DNA from: Nannochloris sp. 'desiccata' | Lineage: Eukaryota > Chlorophyta > Trebouxiophyceae > Chlorellales > Chlorellaceae | Assembly: GCA_019044685.2 (NCBI GenBank) | Contig: JAGTXX020000001.1 | Location: 930,001-994,000 of the forward strand | Reading direction: 5' to 3' | Length of the DNA stretch: 64,000 bases | Part shown: positions 53,845 through 63,706 of the stretch, piece after piece | How positions within the stretch are numbered: the first letter of the stretch is position 1 | Layout of the letters: each line of letters begins with the position of its first letter | Notes under the pieces: generated by a model | Database searches by the model: none | Told to the model about the DNA's origin: nothing | What the model saw: only the letters and a program-made list of their open reading frames with translations | Translations under genes and position numbers: made by a program

Positions 53845-55451
53845 ATGTCCCAATTAGGTTTACGTTTAGAGGAGAGTGACAGCAGCAGCAGCAGCGATGA
53901 TGAAGACCACCAACTCTCAATAGCCGAAGCGTATACGGTCTTAGATATTAGGAGTGGCCTTTTAAATCCCAGCAGGTACTGCACTGCAGTTCAAGAATTG
54001 AAGGCAGTGATCCAATCTTTATATAAGAGAAGAGAATCCACCAAGGAATTTAAAAAAAATGTTGAAGCAGATGTCCAGACTGCTATCTATGAGTACCATG
54101 GGTACGTTGGGTTGTTTATCTGGTTTAGCAGCGCGATTCTCCCCCAAAACTTCTTCATATTTTCTATGTCACTGATGTTTTGGGCAATCCCCGCCTCTTA
54201 AACTTGTTTATTTTCTTTCCTGCAGTGGCGATTTTCGGTCCACAGACCTCCGCGTTCTGATGCTAGCAGTAAAGAATACCCTCCCTCAAGCAAAAGCTCA
54301 AACTCTATCCCGTGAATACAAGCAAAAAATGCTTCAAGTAATTAGAGACACTAAGAAGGAAGAACGGCGACGGCAGCAACAGCAAGAAGAAGAGAAAGAG
54401 GCACATCAAAACGCACGCTATTCTTTCGCTAATTTACCAGCGGAATGCCTTGAAACTATATTTTCCCATGTTGAAGACCCTACACCTTGGCTCGTGCAGC
54501 ATGGACATGCAAAGCGTGGCGACACCAAGCAATCTCAAACAAATTTTGGCAGTCGTTTATGCAGCTCACTTTTGGTAAAGTTTTGGCTTGTCACAGACAC
54601 GATTATGATGTACTAAAACAAGGCTTTCACTTTAAAGAATTCTCATATTTAGCGACTAGTGAGAAAATGGCGGAGCTGCTGATGCCATGGCGGACTGATA
54701 GGATCATTTGCCATGATGCTATTCGGTGGTGTTCACCTGAGACACGGGCAAGAGTCATAGCAAATGCTGGGGATAAAGGGATAGCTTCAAATGAAAGGTC
54801 AGGTGTGACCTTTTTAGATCCTCAAGAAGTGGTATTGTATTTAGTTACTAGGAGTGCACGTGCGGTTGTTGAGGTGAGAAAAATGGCGCCGATTTTTGAT
54901 AGATGAGAAAATGGAGTGATTGAAACCAAAAATAGTTGATACGTTACCAGGTATTCAAGCGTACGTACACATATTGATTATAATAGTACTTCACCATGAA
55001 GAAGAGCAAGCACTCTTGGATTGGGGAAAAAGAAATCGAGAAGGGGCAACATTTGAAGAAAGGCCCCCGTTCATTTTGACCGCTGGTAAAATATATCGAC
55101 CACTGTTTCCTTGGCTTGAGGGTGTTTCCTTCTGATGAAAAGCCCTCCATGCCACACATAACTTTCGCGTTTCGGTATAAAGTCGTAAAAGTGGCTCTAG
55201 GATGCATACTATACGTCTTTAAAGGGTCGATCTCTTGTACAATCCGAGTTCGGGAATACCATTTACTTATTCCCCAACTCTGTAGATGTGGCAGTCTACC
55301 TCCTGAGAATGTGGCGCTATACGTCTGTTTGGGAGATGCACGTGAACTGTGTTCATTGAAATTTGGAATAGCAGAGCCGGTTAATTTTCTGAAGGCCTTG
55401 GCTTTCCTTGCCAGATTTAGAATATTTGAAATAGTCTACATCAAAGTTTGA
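53845..55451 (+). pseudogene. F-box protein locus with several frame breaks, probably decayed
   Basis: Exon 1 is 53845-54101 (MSQLGLRLEESDSSSSSDDE) and exon 2 starts at 54226 with GDFRSTDLRVLMLAVKNTLP. A coiled, Gln/Glu-rich stretch leads to an F-box that is split between two frames: SFANLPAECLETIFSHVEDP, then after a missing base near 54485 LARAAWTCKAWRHQAIS. The frame then runs to a stop at 54906 (about 312 residues). Beyond it are protein-like stretches in other frames: HHEEEQALLDWGKRNREGAT with PFILTAGKIYRPLFPWLEG, then VFPSDEKPSMPHITFAF and LLIPQLCRCGSLPPENVALY to 55451. Four frames in order suggest a longer F-box protein that has lost its frame. F-box proteins are SCF ubiquitin ligase receptors. 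Confidence 0.6.
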
Positions 55452-56161
55452 CACGATGGCCTTCAGTCTTTAGTGTCTCTCTTTGTAACAAAGCTGCGAT
55501 CTCATGTAATATGACTTGATTAAGTCAAACAGCACGCATTCTAAATACTTCTCTACAAGATGGTCCTCAGTTAAAAGGGCAGATAGTGAATTATCTGAAG
55601 GCTCGCTTTCTTCAAGTCGGACAGACAATAAGGCCGCTGATTCATTCAATTTAATACATAAAGCTTTGTGCACATTCATCATCAACCCTAGATTATGCGC
55701 AAAAGCGCTCAAAATGCCTTACCAAAAAAGCGAGCCAGCATACTCCACGAGCTCGCCCGAAGCTACAACAAATATCTGAGGATAAACAGGCACCAATAAA
55801 AAAGACAGCAATATGAGAAACATAACCTGCAAGTAGAATATAAACCATATAAGTAAGGCCATACGCATGAAATCATCTCTACATTATTATTTCAAAGTGC
55901 AGGAACAACACTTGTACTAATGTGGGGTATCAGTCAGGTTCCGGTCCTTGATCAGGTCAGGGTGGTTGAGCCTCAGGCAATGGATATATTGACAGCAAGG
56001 TGTTACTCAGTCTTAGATGTTCTGGTAAATTTTTGCAAAGCATCCTCGGCAGCCAGCCACCCTATTGACAAACCGAATGACGAACCACGACTCCTCTACT
56101 TTCATAATATCATATGATAGAATACTAAAAATAAAAACACACTCACCTTTTCTAAATTAAA
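55452..56161. other. Unassigned region with a protein-like minus-strand remnant
   Basis: On the minus strand a frame from about 55822 to 55470 reads a hydrophobic start (MFLILLSFLLVPVYPQIFVV), GELVEYAGSLFW, a stop, then FAHNLGLMMNVHKALCIKLN and LLTEDHLVEKYLECVLFDLI. It looks like part of a real gene with a TAA or an unseen intron (a GTAAGG donor overlaps the stop). I recognise no family. A plus-strand ORF at 55920-56117 has no recognisable content. Confidence 0.3.
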
Positions 56162-57818
56162 CTACTCATCCTCATCATCGCTGCCAAATACATTCTTCAT
56201 AAGATCTGTCTTTTGAGCAGCAGCAGCTTCAACATCTTCTTCATTATCTACCTCCACGGTTTGAGCATCTTCTTCTTCTCCACCAGCGTCCTCTAGTACA
56301 GCTCCCGCTTCGTGTTGTCTCTGTGCTTCTGTTCCCCCAGCTTGACCACCTTCTTCTAACTCTAAGATAAACTTCTCAGGTTGTAAGAAAGCATCTTCCT
56401 CATCCCCTCCACCACCAACATTGCGTCCAGCTGCTCCTCTCTTTCTCTTCCTCAACGACACTTTTGTATTCAAATCTGAATAACCAACATAATCCTTACC
56501 TAATCTAAAAAGGTACGTTTGGTTCTTTTCATCAAATCTAACCTGAGAATCATATTCACGAACCCATTCATAATCGCCACACAATTGCTTTGCAGTGATT
56601 GCCAATGCACCATTTGCATTATCGTTTGCTGAAGCGGCGGGTGGTGGATTTTTTGGTAGCAACCATGCCACAAACCTATCTTGTCCTCCATCAGCTTTTT
56701 TACGAACAAATGATTTCAATTGTGATGCTTGCACACTGCGTGCACGGTCTTGAGGTGTTAATTTGGACAAAGCGTCCACATCTCCACCTGGATTACCATC
56801 AAATATGGTCTGCACTAAATTCCACCCATCCAAGAGTTCATCTGGTAATATGGGCAGCTCTTCTAGAACAGTAGCTGAGGGGTTCTTCGGATGATGCACA
56901 GGACGACGTGCTGCTGCGAAGGATCCTTCAATTGATGCTATTTGTACTTGAGGATCGTCCAAATCAATAGCGGCATCAGCATCAGCGCCTTGAGACCCAC
57001 CAGCAGCAAGATCTTCTTTCGCAGCCTTGATACTCGCAGCAGTACGCCTGGTCCCGAAATCGTTAGAAATGTATTTAGTACGCATAAGCCATGTTACGTC
57101 TGAGGCACCTTCACGAAGAGCACGGTGATGGTGAGCGTCACGACCTGTAAGACCACCAACAGCACGAAGAGGGCCTCCTTTGTTTTCTACTTGTAGCAAC
57201 GCAGCATCAGCAGGGTGTAGCTCTCCTTTAGTCAGAGAGCTACCACCACTACGTGAAGATGATAATGGGATAGAGTACCTTTCTATATCTAAAGCGTTGA
57301 TAGGGATACCTAGGTCTGGTGGAAATAAGACATCTCGTTTCATTTCTTTTTCAAGGGATGTGAGTTGGAATGCTGCGAGGTCTTGGGTGTTGAGAGGTGG
57401 TAGAAGCATCTTCGGGTCACAGGAAATCTGGCGAAAAGGATGTTTTAGGGGGGAGGGAAAGCTTGGGGTCAGAAAAATGAAAGAAAATATTAAAAAATAA
57501 AGCCGACCTATAGCTTTAAAAAATCATTAAGTTCTCTCTTACCTCTGGGAGATCATTTCTAAAGCGAACATTGCATACAAATGGCGTCCCTGACTTTTTT
57601 AATGCATTGTCGGTATGGATTTTCAGCAGCATTTCAGGTTTCCTGGCATCCTGCTGATGAAGACGATTAAAAGGAGGGAGGGGCGGGGCGTTAGAAATGT
57701 AAACACGAATGAAGGGAGTCGCCCAGAGCTCAGCAAACAAAGCTGCGGGCTCCTAATCTTCTTAAAAGCAACTTAAACATACATGTGTGCCTCTTCCACC
57801 TTGCCGCTGCTTGTCCAT
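56162..57818 (-). CDS. PAF1: PAF1 subunit of the Pol II-associated factor 1 complex
   Basis: Three exons, 57783-57818 (36 nt), 57543-57650 and 56162-57427, all phase 0, give 469 residues. The first exon (MDKQRQGGRGTH) was found from the ATG and the GTATGT donor in frame with the CAGCAG acceptor. Then comes the PAF1 opening SGTPFVCNVRFRNDLPEISC with DPKMLLPPL, and further family motifs: MRTKYISNDF, LPILPDELLDGWNLVQTIFD, DYEWVREYDSQVRFDEKNQT. The C-terminus is acidic, as usual. The Paf1 complex travels with elongating Pol II and supports H2B ubiquitylation and H3K4/K36 methylation. It stands between the broken F-box region and the NicO gene. Confidence 0.93.
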
Positions 57819-58342
57819 CGTTCTAATCAAGCTCCCCAAGCTATTTGAATTTACTAGGATGATGCTAGATAAAGAGAGTAATACGCGATCCCTGTAGTTA
57901 ATCCTGATTTATCACGTCCAAGTTGCATTAGAGCTTGCAATTATGTTAGATATAGGTTTCACTTGAGAAAACTAAAAGATCAAAGAAGGTGAATTGAATA
58001 ATTCTACAGGCTTTTAAAACAGCGTAATCGATCTACAGCGCCTTCATTGCCTTTTTAAAGGAATACTGATTGTTTTCTTATGTGGCGATGCTGTGATATC
58101 GCCTCAATAAACTTAGAAACAGCCCAAATGTACCTCTGAACAAGCTTTGTACCCTCAAGCCACTGACTTATCAAGTGTTTATTTCAAGTGCATTTAGGCT
58201 AAATGCATACCAATTCCCAACGTCGATATCAAATAATGTATACACAATAAGCGGCACTTTGCACAACGCGCCTTGGACATTCGATTAAAACATTAGTCTT
58301 TTCTCTACATGCTTTGTTGACGGCCTGGCTAGTATCTAAAAA
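57819..58342. other. Divergent intergenic region between PAF1 and NicO
   Basis: This AT-rich region of 524 bp has no ORF of note and no repeat. It presumably holds both promoters. I looked for RNA genes by eye and found none. Confidence 0.4.
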
Positions 58343-59545
58343 ATGAACTCGTCAAGGTCACTTCCCAGTGGCCATATAAAGGAAATTAGGCCGCCAAGGT
58401 ATTATCGAATTATGAATTGTGTGCAATTTACACAATCCAATGGCTTACATGTCCCGGTAGCATCATTAAAGACCTTGCCTACTCTAGCTTCTTTTTCTAA
58501 GCCATGTCGGCCCCAGCAGACCGGTCCTCTGAGATTACGGGAAAGGCAATCTACAGTGGAGTGTTCAGCAGCAGCATCTTCTGCTTTCCCTGCTCCCCCA
58601 CAAGAACGGGAACGGGAACCTGCTCCTGCTGCCCCCGCTCCCGGCACGTGGGTCCGCTTCGCTGCCTTGGCTGCAGGAGCTGCCATTTGCTTTAGCATCG
58701 TCGCTTCTGCCCCTTCAACTGGCAGTAGTGCAGCATTAGCAGCTGTATCCCTTTCAGCTCGTAGTTTCACCGCCGAGACAATCGCGACCGCAGTCAAAAG
58801 CGCCTGTGCTGGTCTTGCTGCAGGCTGTCTCCACACCTTGGCTGGGGCAGACCACCTTGCTGCTCTTACCCCTTTGACAATAGGACGCAGCCAACTAAAA
58901 GCGTCTTTATTAGGTGCATTATGGGGCTTTGGTCATTCTACTGGCCAATTAATTCTAGGCTTATTAATGGTGATATTAAAGGACAGATTCACTGCCCTGG
59001 TTCCCGCCTTGTCAAAATGGGGCGGCACCACCGTTGGACTCACCCTACTCGCGATCGGTGCAATGGGAATATATGAATCGTTTTTTGAAGAACATGACGA
59101 CAAAGACCATGCTGAAGCAGCCACAGCAAGTGCGTCAGTCTCTTCTGTAGCAGATGCATTCACCAGCGGAGTCGAAGTACAAACAGGAGGCTTGCTGGCG
59201 GTGAAAGAAGAACGCAGAGGATTTGGATTAGCTACGTTTGCTACTGGAATTGTGTATGGATTACAACCTGATGCATTGTTTGTTATTGTACCTGCACTGG
59301 CGTTACCAACGAAATTAGCTGCGGTTGCATATATATTGATGTTTGTAGTTGGAACAGTGGCGGCAATGGGAGCATATACAGGTATAATTGGTGCGACCTC
59401 TGCTGCAATCAAGAGAAGTAATTCGGGGTTAACGAAGAAATTGAGTGGGATTGCAGCGTTTGCAGCTATTGCTATTGGATTAGGGGTGTTGGCTTCTGGG
59501 TGGGGTGTTGATTTGCCTTGGTTTGGTGGTGGGCATCATCACTAA
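58343..59545 (+). CDS. Plastid NicO-family (high-affinity nickel/cobalt transport-like) membrane protein
   Basis: This single exon encodes 400 residues; the ATG at 58412 (MNCVQFTQSNGLHVPVASLK) is an alternative start giving a cleaner plastid transit peptide. After a Pro/Ala-rich linker come about six membrane spans. The metal-binding first helix carries HTLAGADHLAALTPLTIGRS, as in the plant proteins At2g16800 and At4g35080 and their cyanobacterial relatives. The second helix has GALWGFGHSTGQLILGLLMV and the C-terminal half GIVYGLQPDALFVIVPALAL. A poorly conserved loop (EEHDDKDHAEAATASASVSS) splits the two halves, and the C-terminus ends in GGGHHH. It probably moves a divalent metal across the plastid envelope; the ion is unproven. 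Confidence 0.9.
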   Translation: MNSSRSLPSGHIKEIRPPRYYRIMNCVQFTQSNGLHVPVASLKTLPTLASFSKPCRPQQTGPLRLRERQSTVECSAAASSAFPAPPQEREREPAPAAPAPGTWVRFAALAAGAAICFSIVASAPSTGSSAALAAVSLSARSFTAETIATAVKSACAGLAAGCLHTLAGADHLAALTPLTIGRSQLKASLLGALWGFGHSTGQLILGLLMVILKDRFTALVPALSKWGGTTVGLTLLAIGAMGIYESFFEEHDDKDHAEAATASASVSSVADAFTSGVEVQTGGLLAVKEERRGFGLATFATGIVYGLQPDALFVIVPALALPTKLAAVAYILMFVVGTVAAMGAYTGIIGATSAAIKRSNSGLTKKLSGIAAFAAIAIGLGVLASGWGVDLPWFGGGHHH

Positions 59546-59766
59546 AGGATGGGAGTCGATGCTTCAAAAAAAACCTCCCGCCCTTCCATTTTCTCTTGTT
59601 AGGCAGTAGATCCATCCTCATTGCATTAATGTATGTGTTTTAAATGTTAGAAAATGAGCATACAGATAGTGTAAATAGCAAGCACAAAAATAAGAGTAAC
59701 AGATAAGCGGTAAGCAACAAACATAAAATAACTAGGAAAGTACTAGTTAAGCTGACATTAATTAAA

Positions 59767-60253
59767 TTATTGTTGCCGTGGAATAAATGATGTGCTACCT
59801 ACACCTTGCTGTGCCTCCTTTCCAGCAAATTGTCCCCAAGATGACTCTAATTTTTGTCCATCAATGCCAGCTGCTTTTAATTTTGTCGCTGTGTCCATTT
59901 CTTGAGCTTTGTTTTGCACTAAATCTAGAATCTGGGTTATGGAAAGATTGCTGGTGACGATCCGTTCTATACTCTTGTTTTCGTATTCGATCTCAATGAT
60001 CGGCTCGCTTTTTACCCTGTAGAAGAGAATACGGTTTAATCAGCTAAGAGCGACGATGGCAGGGCGGCACCATTGTCAAGGTCTGTCCGTTCAAGCAGAT
60101 AACTCACATGACTCTATGTTCTACTTTGCAATCGGGGTTGGTTGCATGTGCTGGTGCACTTGTTACCCTTGCTAAGAACTCACGAGCTGAGCGAGCTTCC
60201 CCGGTCCATGGAGAGAATTGCACAAGGATGCGCGATATTTGCTTGAGCTGCAT
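59767..60253 (-). CDS. MRPL53: Mitochondrial ribosomal protein mL53
   Basis: Two exons, 60108-60253 and 59767-60016, phase 2, give 131 residues. The N-terminal half is the mL53 signature: QLKQISRILVQFSPWTGEAR, SAREFLARVTSAPAHATNPD with CKVEHRV. The second exon continues VKSEPIIEIEYENKSIERIV, then helices ending in a short tail. The protein is in the large subunit of mitoribosomes. Neither exon is longer than 90 codons, so it was visible only through splice signals. Its start faces that of MCTS1 across 269 bp, pairing two translation genes. Confidence 0.9.
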
Positions 60254-60522
60254 GGTGGCAGGGTAAAGAAAATTTGTCTTTAGAGCTAATTGAATGAATT
60301 TAGGCTAATTTTATTATCAGTGCTATTAATGAGAGCGCAGTGGTCTCTTGAACAGAAAAATAAAGCTTTGCAAAAAACTGCTCCAAGGCGGCTATTTTTG
60401 ATTATTGCGCACATCCAGGATTCTTTTTAATAAATGTAAACGTGGTTGTACTTTCTGGTGGAATATATATCGCCTGTATTCACCGTAGTTGTTCATCTGA
60501 TCGCAATCATATAAAGTAAACT

Positions 60523-61230
60523 ATGTCACAACTCTTTCGCACCTTTGGAAAGGACAAGTTCTCAGCACAAACTCAATTAAAGCACTCCGTACAAAGATCC
60601 ATTAGAAGTAGGTAGACTTGAGTAGATTGCAGCCCAGCACCTTGCCGGATTCGGTTTCATTCTCATCACCAAGTCGCCGCCGCCTTTTACGTTTTTTTAA
60701 TTTTTATTCTGTCATTTATTGCAGATCAAATAGCAGAAGCATACCCATACCTCGCTGACAATGGAATCTTAGACGTTCTCCTCCCTAAAAAAGCAGATCT
60801 CGTCCTCATAAAATTACCTGAACATGTTCAATTGCTAGTTTTAGATCATGTCCCTCTCTTTTTCAGCACACGAGACGGTGGCTGGTTCCCTACGCTCCGT
60901 TTATTACACCAATACCCAGATATGATGCCTAAACTACGTGCCGATAAAGGTGCTATTAAATTCGTTCTCTCTGGTGCTAATATTATGTGCCCTGGATTGA
61001 CCAGTCCAGGTGCTACCATCCATGATGAAGTAGTTGAGGGCACCCCTGTTGCTATTTATGCAGAAGAGAAAGAGGTTGCCATGGCTGTGGGGTATGCAAT
61101 AATGTCAACAGCAGAGATGAAGGAAGTGAATAAAGGGATTGGTGTTGAGAATTTGCATTATTTGAACGATGGATTATGGAAAAAATCCAAAATTAAATTA
61201 AGAGAAAGAAAAAGAAGAACCGCTTGTTGA
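60523..61230 (+). CDS. MCTS1: MCTS1/Tma20 translation factor (density-regulated re-initiation)
   Basis: Two exons, 60523-60607 and 60725-61230, phase 1, give 196 residues. The pre-PUA part has VQRSIRNQIAEAYPYLADNG, LPKKADLVLIKLPEHVQLLV with PLFFSTRDGGWFPTLRLLHQ, and the PUA domain has GAIKFVLSGANIMCPGLTSP and EKEVAMAVGYAIMSTAEM. With DENR it ejects deacylated tRNA and recycles the 40S subunit, supporting re-initiation after short uORFs. The length and motifs are standard. The last exon ends in a basic tail. Confidence 0.95.
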
Positions 61231-61435
61231 TTTTAATGTGGCGGTGGCCCTTTGCTTTGTATGTTGCTAAATAATAAAACCTAGGACTCTGTGAGCGATA
61301 CAAAAGACTGTAGACAACTGATTTAACACGGATCAATCTACCTTTAATCAGTAAATACCGCTACTAATAGTAAGTCTATATATTTACAGAGAGAAAGAAA
61401 TCTAAAAAATAATACCGATACCATTTTACTTTCTT

Positions 61436-63391
61436 TTATTCTTTTTTTCTTAATCTAGCTGCAAAGGCTCCATCAGTTCCATGGACATGAGGCAACATCC
61501 TCAACATCCCCTGCTCAGACAAACACTCACTAGGCACACATGCACTCTCAGGTGGTGGTTCTACAACAAATTCACTCCCTAAATCACTATGTAGAAAGCT
61601 TGCAATTATGTTTTCATTCTCTTCGGCTTCTAAACTACAAGTCGAGTACACAAGCAATCCTCCTGGCCTAACAACCTGTGCTGCTGAAGACAATAATTCA
61701 CTTTGTAAAGTGCACAAAACAGCTAAATCTTCAGGTTGGCGACGCCATCTTAAATCTGCTCTTTTTGCCAACACTCCCGTCCCACTGCAAGGGGCGTCAA
61801 CCAGTACGCGATCGAAATAGTCTTCAGCTGCAGCACTGTTGCCACAAAATTGACGTGCATCTTGAGGGACACATTGCAAGAACTCATCCTCTGAGGCAGT
61901 AGTAGGGAATGGGAAAGTCACTGTAGTAGTTGTATCCGGAGCACTAAGGTCAACACCAGTTTCAAAAGGTGTTTTATCGGTGGCATTCGTAATCTTCTTA
62001 AAGCTGTCTCTTTTCAAGATACCCTGTGCTCTAGCAGTTGCTGCCACAGCACGTAATCTCGCCGTACTCAAATCCAACGCTACAATCCTTCCTTGCTTAT
62101 TCATTCTCGCTGCTGCAAACAACGTTTTTCCACCAGGAGCAGCACAGCAATCTAAAATCTTCTCACCCGGTCGTGGATCCAGCATAGCCACAACGAGCCC
62201 AGCAGCTTCATCTTGTACTTGAGCTTGACCTTTAGTCAGCATCCCGGAAGAAAGGACAGCTTGAAGACCGGATTCAATAACTAGAAATTCATTCGGTAGA
62301 TATTTTGAAGGGTGGGCATTGATAGCTTGAATAGCAGAAGACTTTGTATTTGAATTTGAAGAAGGGGCGGTATGGTCATCTTCCCCGTTGTTCTGATTTT
62401 GTTTTTGAGCTTGTGTCTGGTGTTCTAGTTGTTGTATAAAATGGCTAGGTGTAATATTCGTACCATTCCCATTCGTTCCAACTAAGCGTATACTATATCC
62501 CGGTCGTTTATTATCATGCTGTAACAACGCCATGGTATCTTTCTTGCCAAATTCAGTCAACCATTTCTTAACCAACCACGTGGGGTGTGACGTGGCGACC
62601 CCCATTGCATCCGCTAAAACACCTACTGAGCAATCTGGGGCTGGTGGAGGTGGGCGAGGGATCTGACCATCATCAACGCAGCGAAGTAAAGTGCGCAAGA
62701 CACCGTTGGCGACTTTACCACAGCCTTCATGCATCACTGATTTTGCTAAATTCACATACTCATTCACTGCATAGGGTGCTAGGCCTAGTTCTAACACTTC
62801 GTAGCTTCCCATCAAGAGAAGCAATCGTAATGGGGCATCCATTTTATCTAAATTTGTAGGTTTGGGGAGGTTGTTTAGTACCCACGCCAGTCTACGTCGC
62901 CATCTGGTGACGCTGGACACCAAATCTGTAGCTTGACGGCGATTACGTTCATCTAAAGCTTTTCTACCAGATCCAGTCGTTGCTGCAACTGTGCTTTCCG
63001 TGTTCTCATCTGTGTCTGCACCGGCAGTGGGAGAGCCACCGACAAGACCTGAGAATGCGCCTTCTTCTTCTATACGGAGTAGTTGTTGAAGAGCAACAGA
63101 GCGAGAGGTAGGGGGAAGTCTTTGTAAACGGGCTAGCCAGACTTCTGCATCAGCTGGGCCTTGGTAGTCATTAGAAGAGGCTCTTTCTTGTTGTTCTTGT
63201 TGTGGTTGCTGCTGCTGGGGCGGTGGTGAACGGCGTCGGGCATTGGGTAAATAGTCTCGAGAACGAGTCCCTCCTGATCTGCAACTAATTTGCAATGCGC
63301 GTCGTGAATGCGTCAATATTGGACTCCGAAGACCGACACGGCAGGCTTTAAATGCAGGCAATTGCATGCCCAGCATGCACGATTTTAACAT
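61436..63391 (-). CDS. RsmB/Sun-type rRNA cytosine-C5 methyltransferase, probably organellar
   Basis: This is a single exon of 651 residues from the ATG at 63391. The N-terminal 60 residues are rich in Arg, Ser, Leu and hydroxylated residues without acids (QLPAFKACRVGLRSPILTHS), like an organelle transit peptide. A NusB-like RNA-binding domain follows (LLLLMGSYEVLELGLAPYAV, NEYVNLAKSVMHEGCGKVAN with GVLRTLLR). Then comes the Rossmann methyltransferase: SAM site DCCAAPGGKTLFAAARM, motif IV DAPCSGTGVLAKR and the catalytic STCSLEAEEN. This architecture is that of RsmB, which makes m5C967 in bacterial 16S rRNA, so the target is probably plastid small-subunit rRNA. Gln-rich and Asn/Thr-rich inserts are specific to this gene. 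Confidence 0.93.
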   Translation of the reverse strand: MLKSCMLGMQLPAFKACRVGLRSPILTHSRRALQISCRSGGTRSRDYLPNARRRSPPPQQQQPQQEQQERASSNDYQGPADAEVWLARLQRLPPTSRSVALQQLLRIEEEGAFSGLVGGSPTAGADTDENTESTVAATTGSGRKALDERNRRQATDLVSSVTRWRRRLAWVLNNLPKPTNLDKMDAPLRLLLLMGSYEVLELGLAPYAVNEYVNLAKSVMHEGCGKVANGVLRTLLRCVDDGQIPRPPPPAPDCSVGVLADAMGVATSHPTWLVKKWLTEFGKKDTMALLQHDNKRPGYSIRLVGTNGNGTNITPSHFIQQLEHQTQAQKQNQNNGEDDHTAPSSNSNTKSSAIQAINAHPSKYLPNEFLVIESGLQAVLSSGMLTKGQAQVQDEAAGLVVAMLDPRPGEKILDCCAAPGGKTLFAAARMNKQGRIVALDLSTARLRAVAATARAQGILKRDSFKKITNATDKTPFETGVDLSAPDTTTTVTFPFPTTASEDEFLQCVPQDARQFCGNSAAAEDYFDRVLVDAPCSGTGVLAKRADLRWRRQPEDLAVLCTLQSELLSSAAQVVRPGGLLVYSTCSLEAEENENIIASFLHSDLGSEFVVEPPPESACVPSECLSEQGMLRMLPHVHGTDGAFAARLRKKE

Positions 63392-63706
63392 GTTCAAAGA
63401 AGTATATGCATGAACTGCGTGGAGGCGCTTTTTGTTTAAGATCAGTGCTCTAAAATCTATCCGTAATGAAAATATCTAAGTTTGAATTTGAAATATCGTG
63501 CCCCCAAGCAAAGTGCCTCAATAGCTCAACTCAACTTGAAGCTCTTTATAATGCCCTGGACCTCAAAGAGTTGATATCAAAACTAATTATCTATACTAAG
63601 CATATTCCATCAAATTCAAAACAGGAGTGCTGCACAACTTAGCGCCATTTTTTACCCATAGTTTCCCATAGAATCATCTTCGTGCTAGCAAAATTAAAGC
63701 ACGGAC
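63392..63706. promoter_or_regulatory. Divergent intergenic region between RsmB-like and UPM genes
   Basis: These 315 bp are AT-rich and hold no gene. They presumably contain the promoters of both plastid-targeted proteins. Confidence 0.35.

Noticed and set aside
58402..59412. Minus-strand ORFs opposite the NicO gene
   Set aside because: They are antisense to a conserved membrane protein and have no recognisable content.
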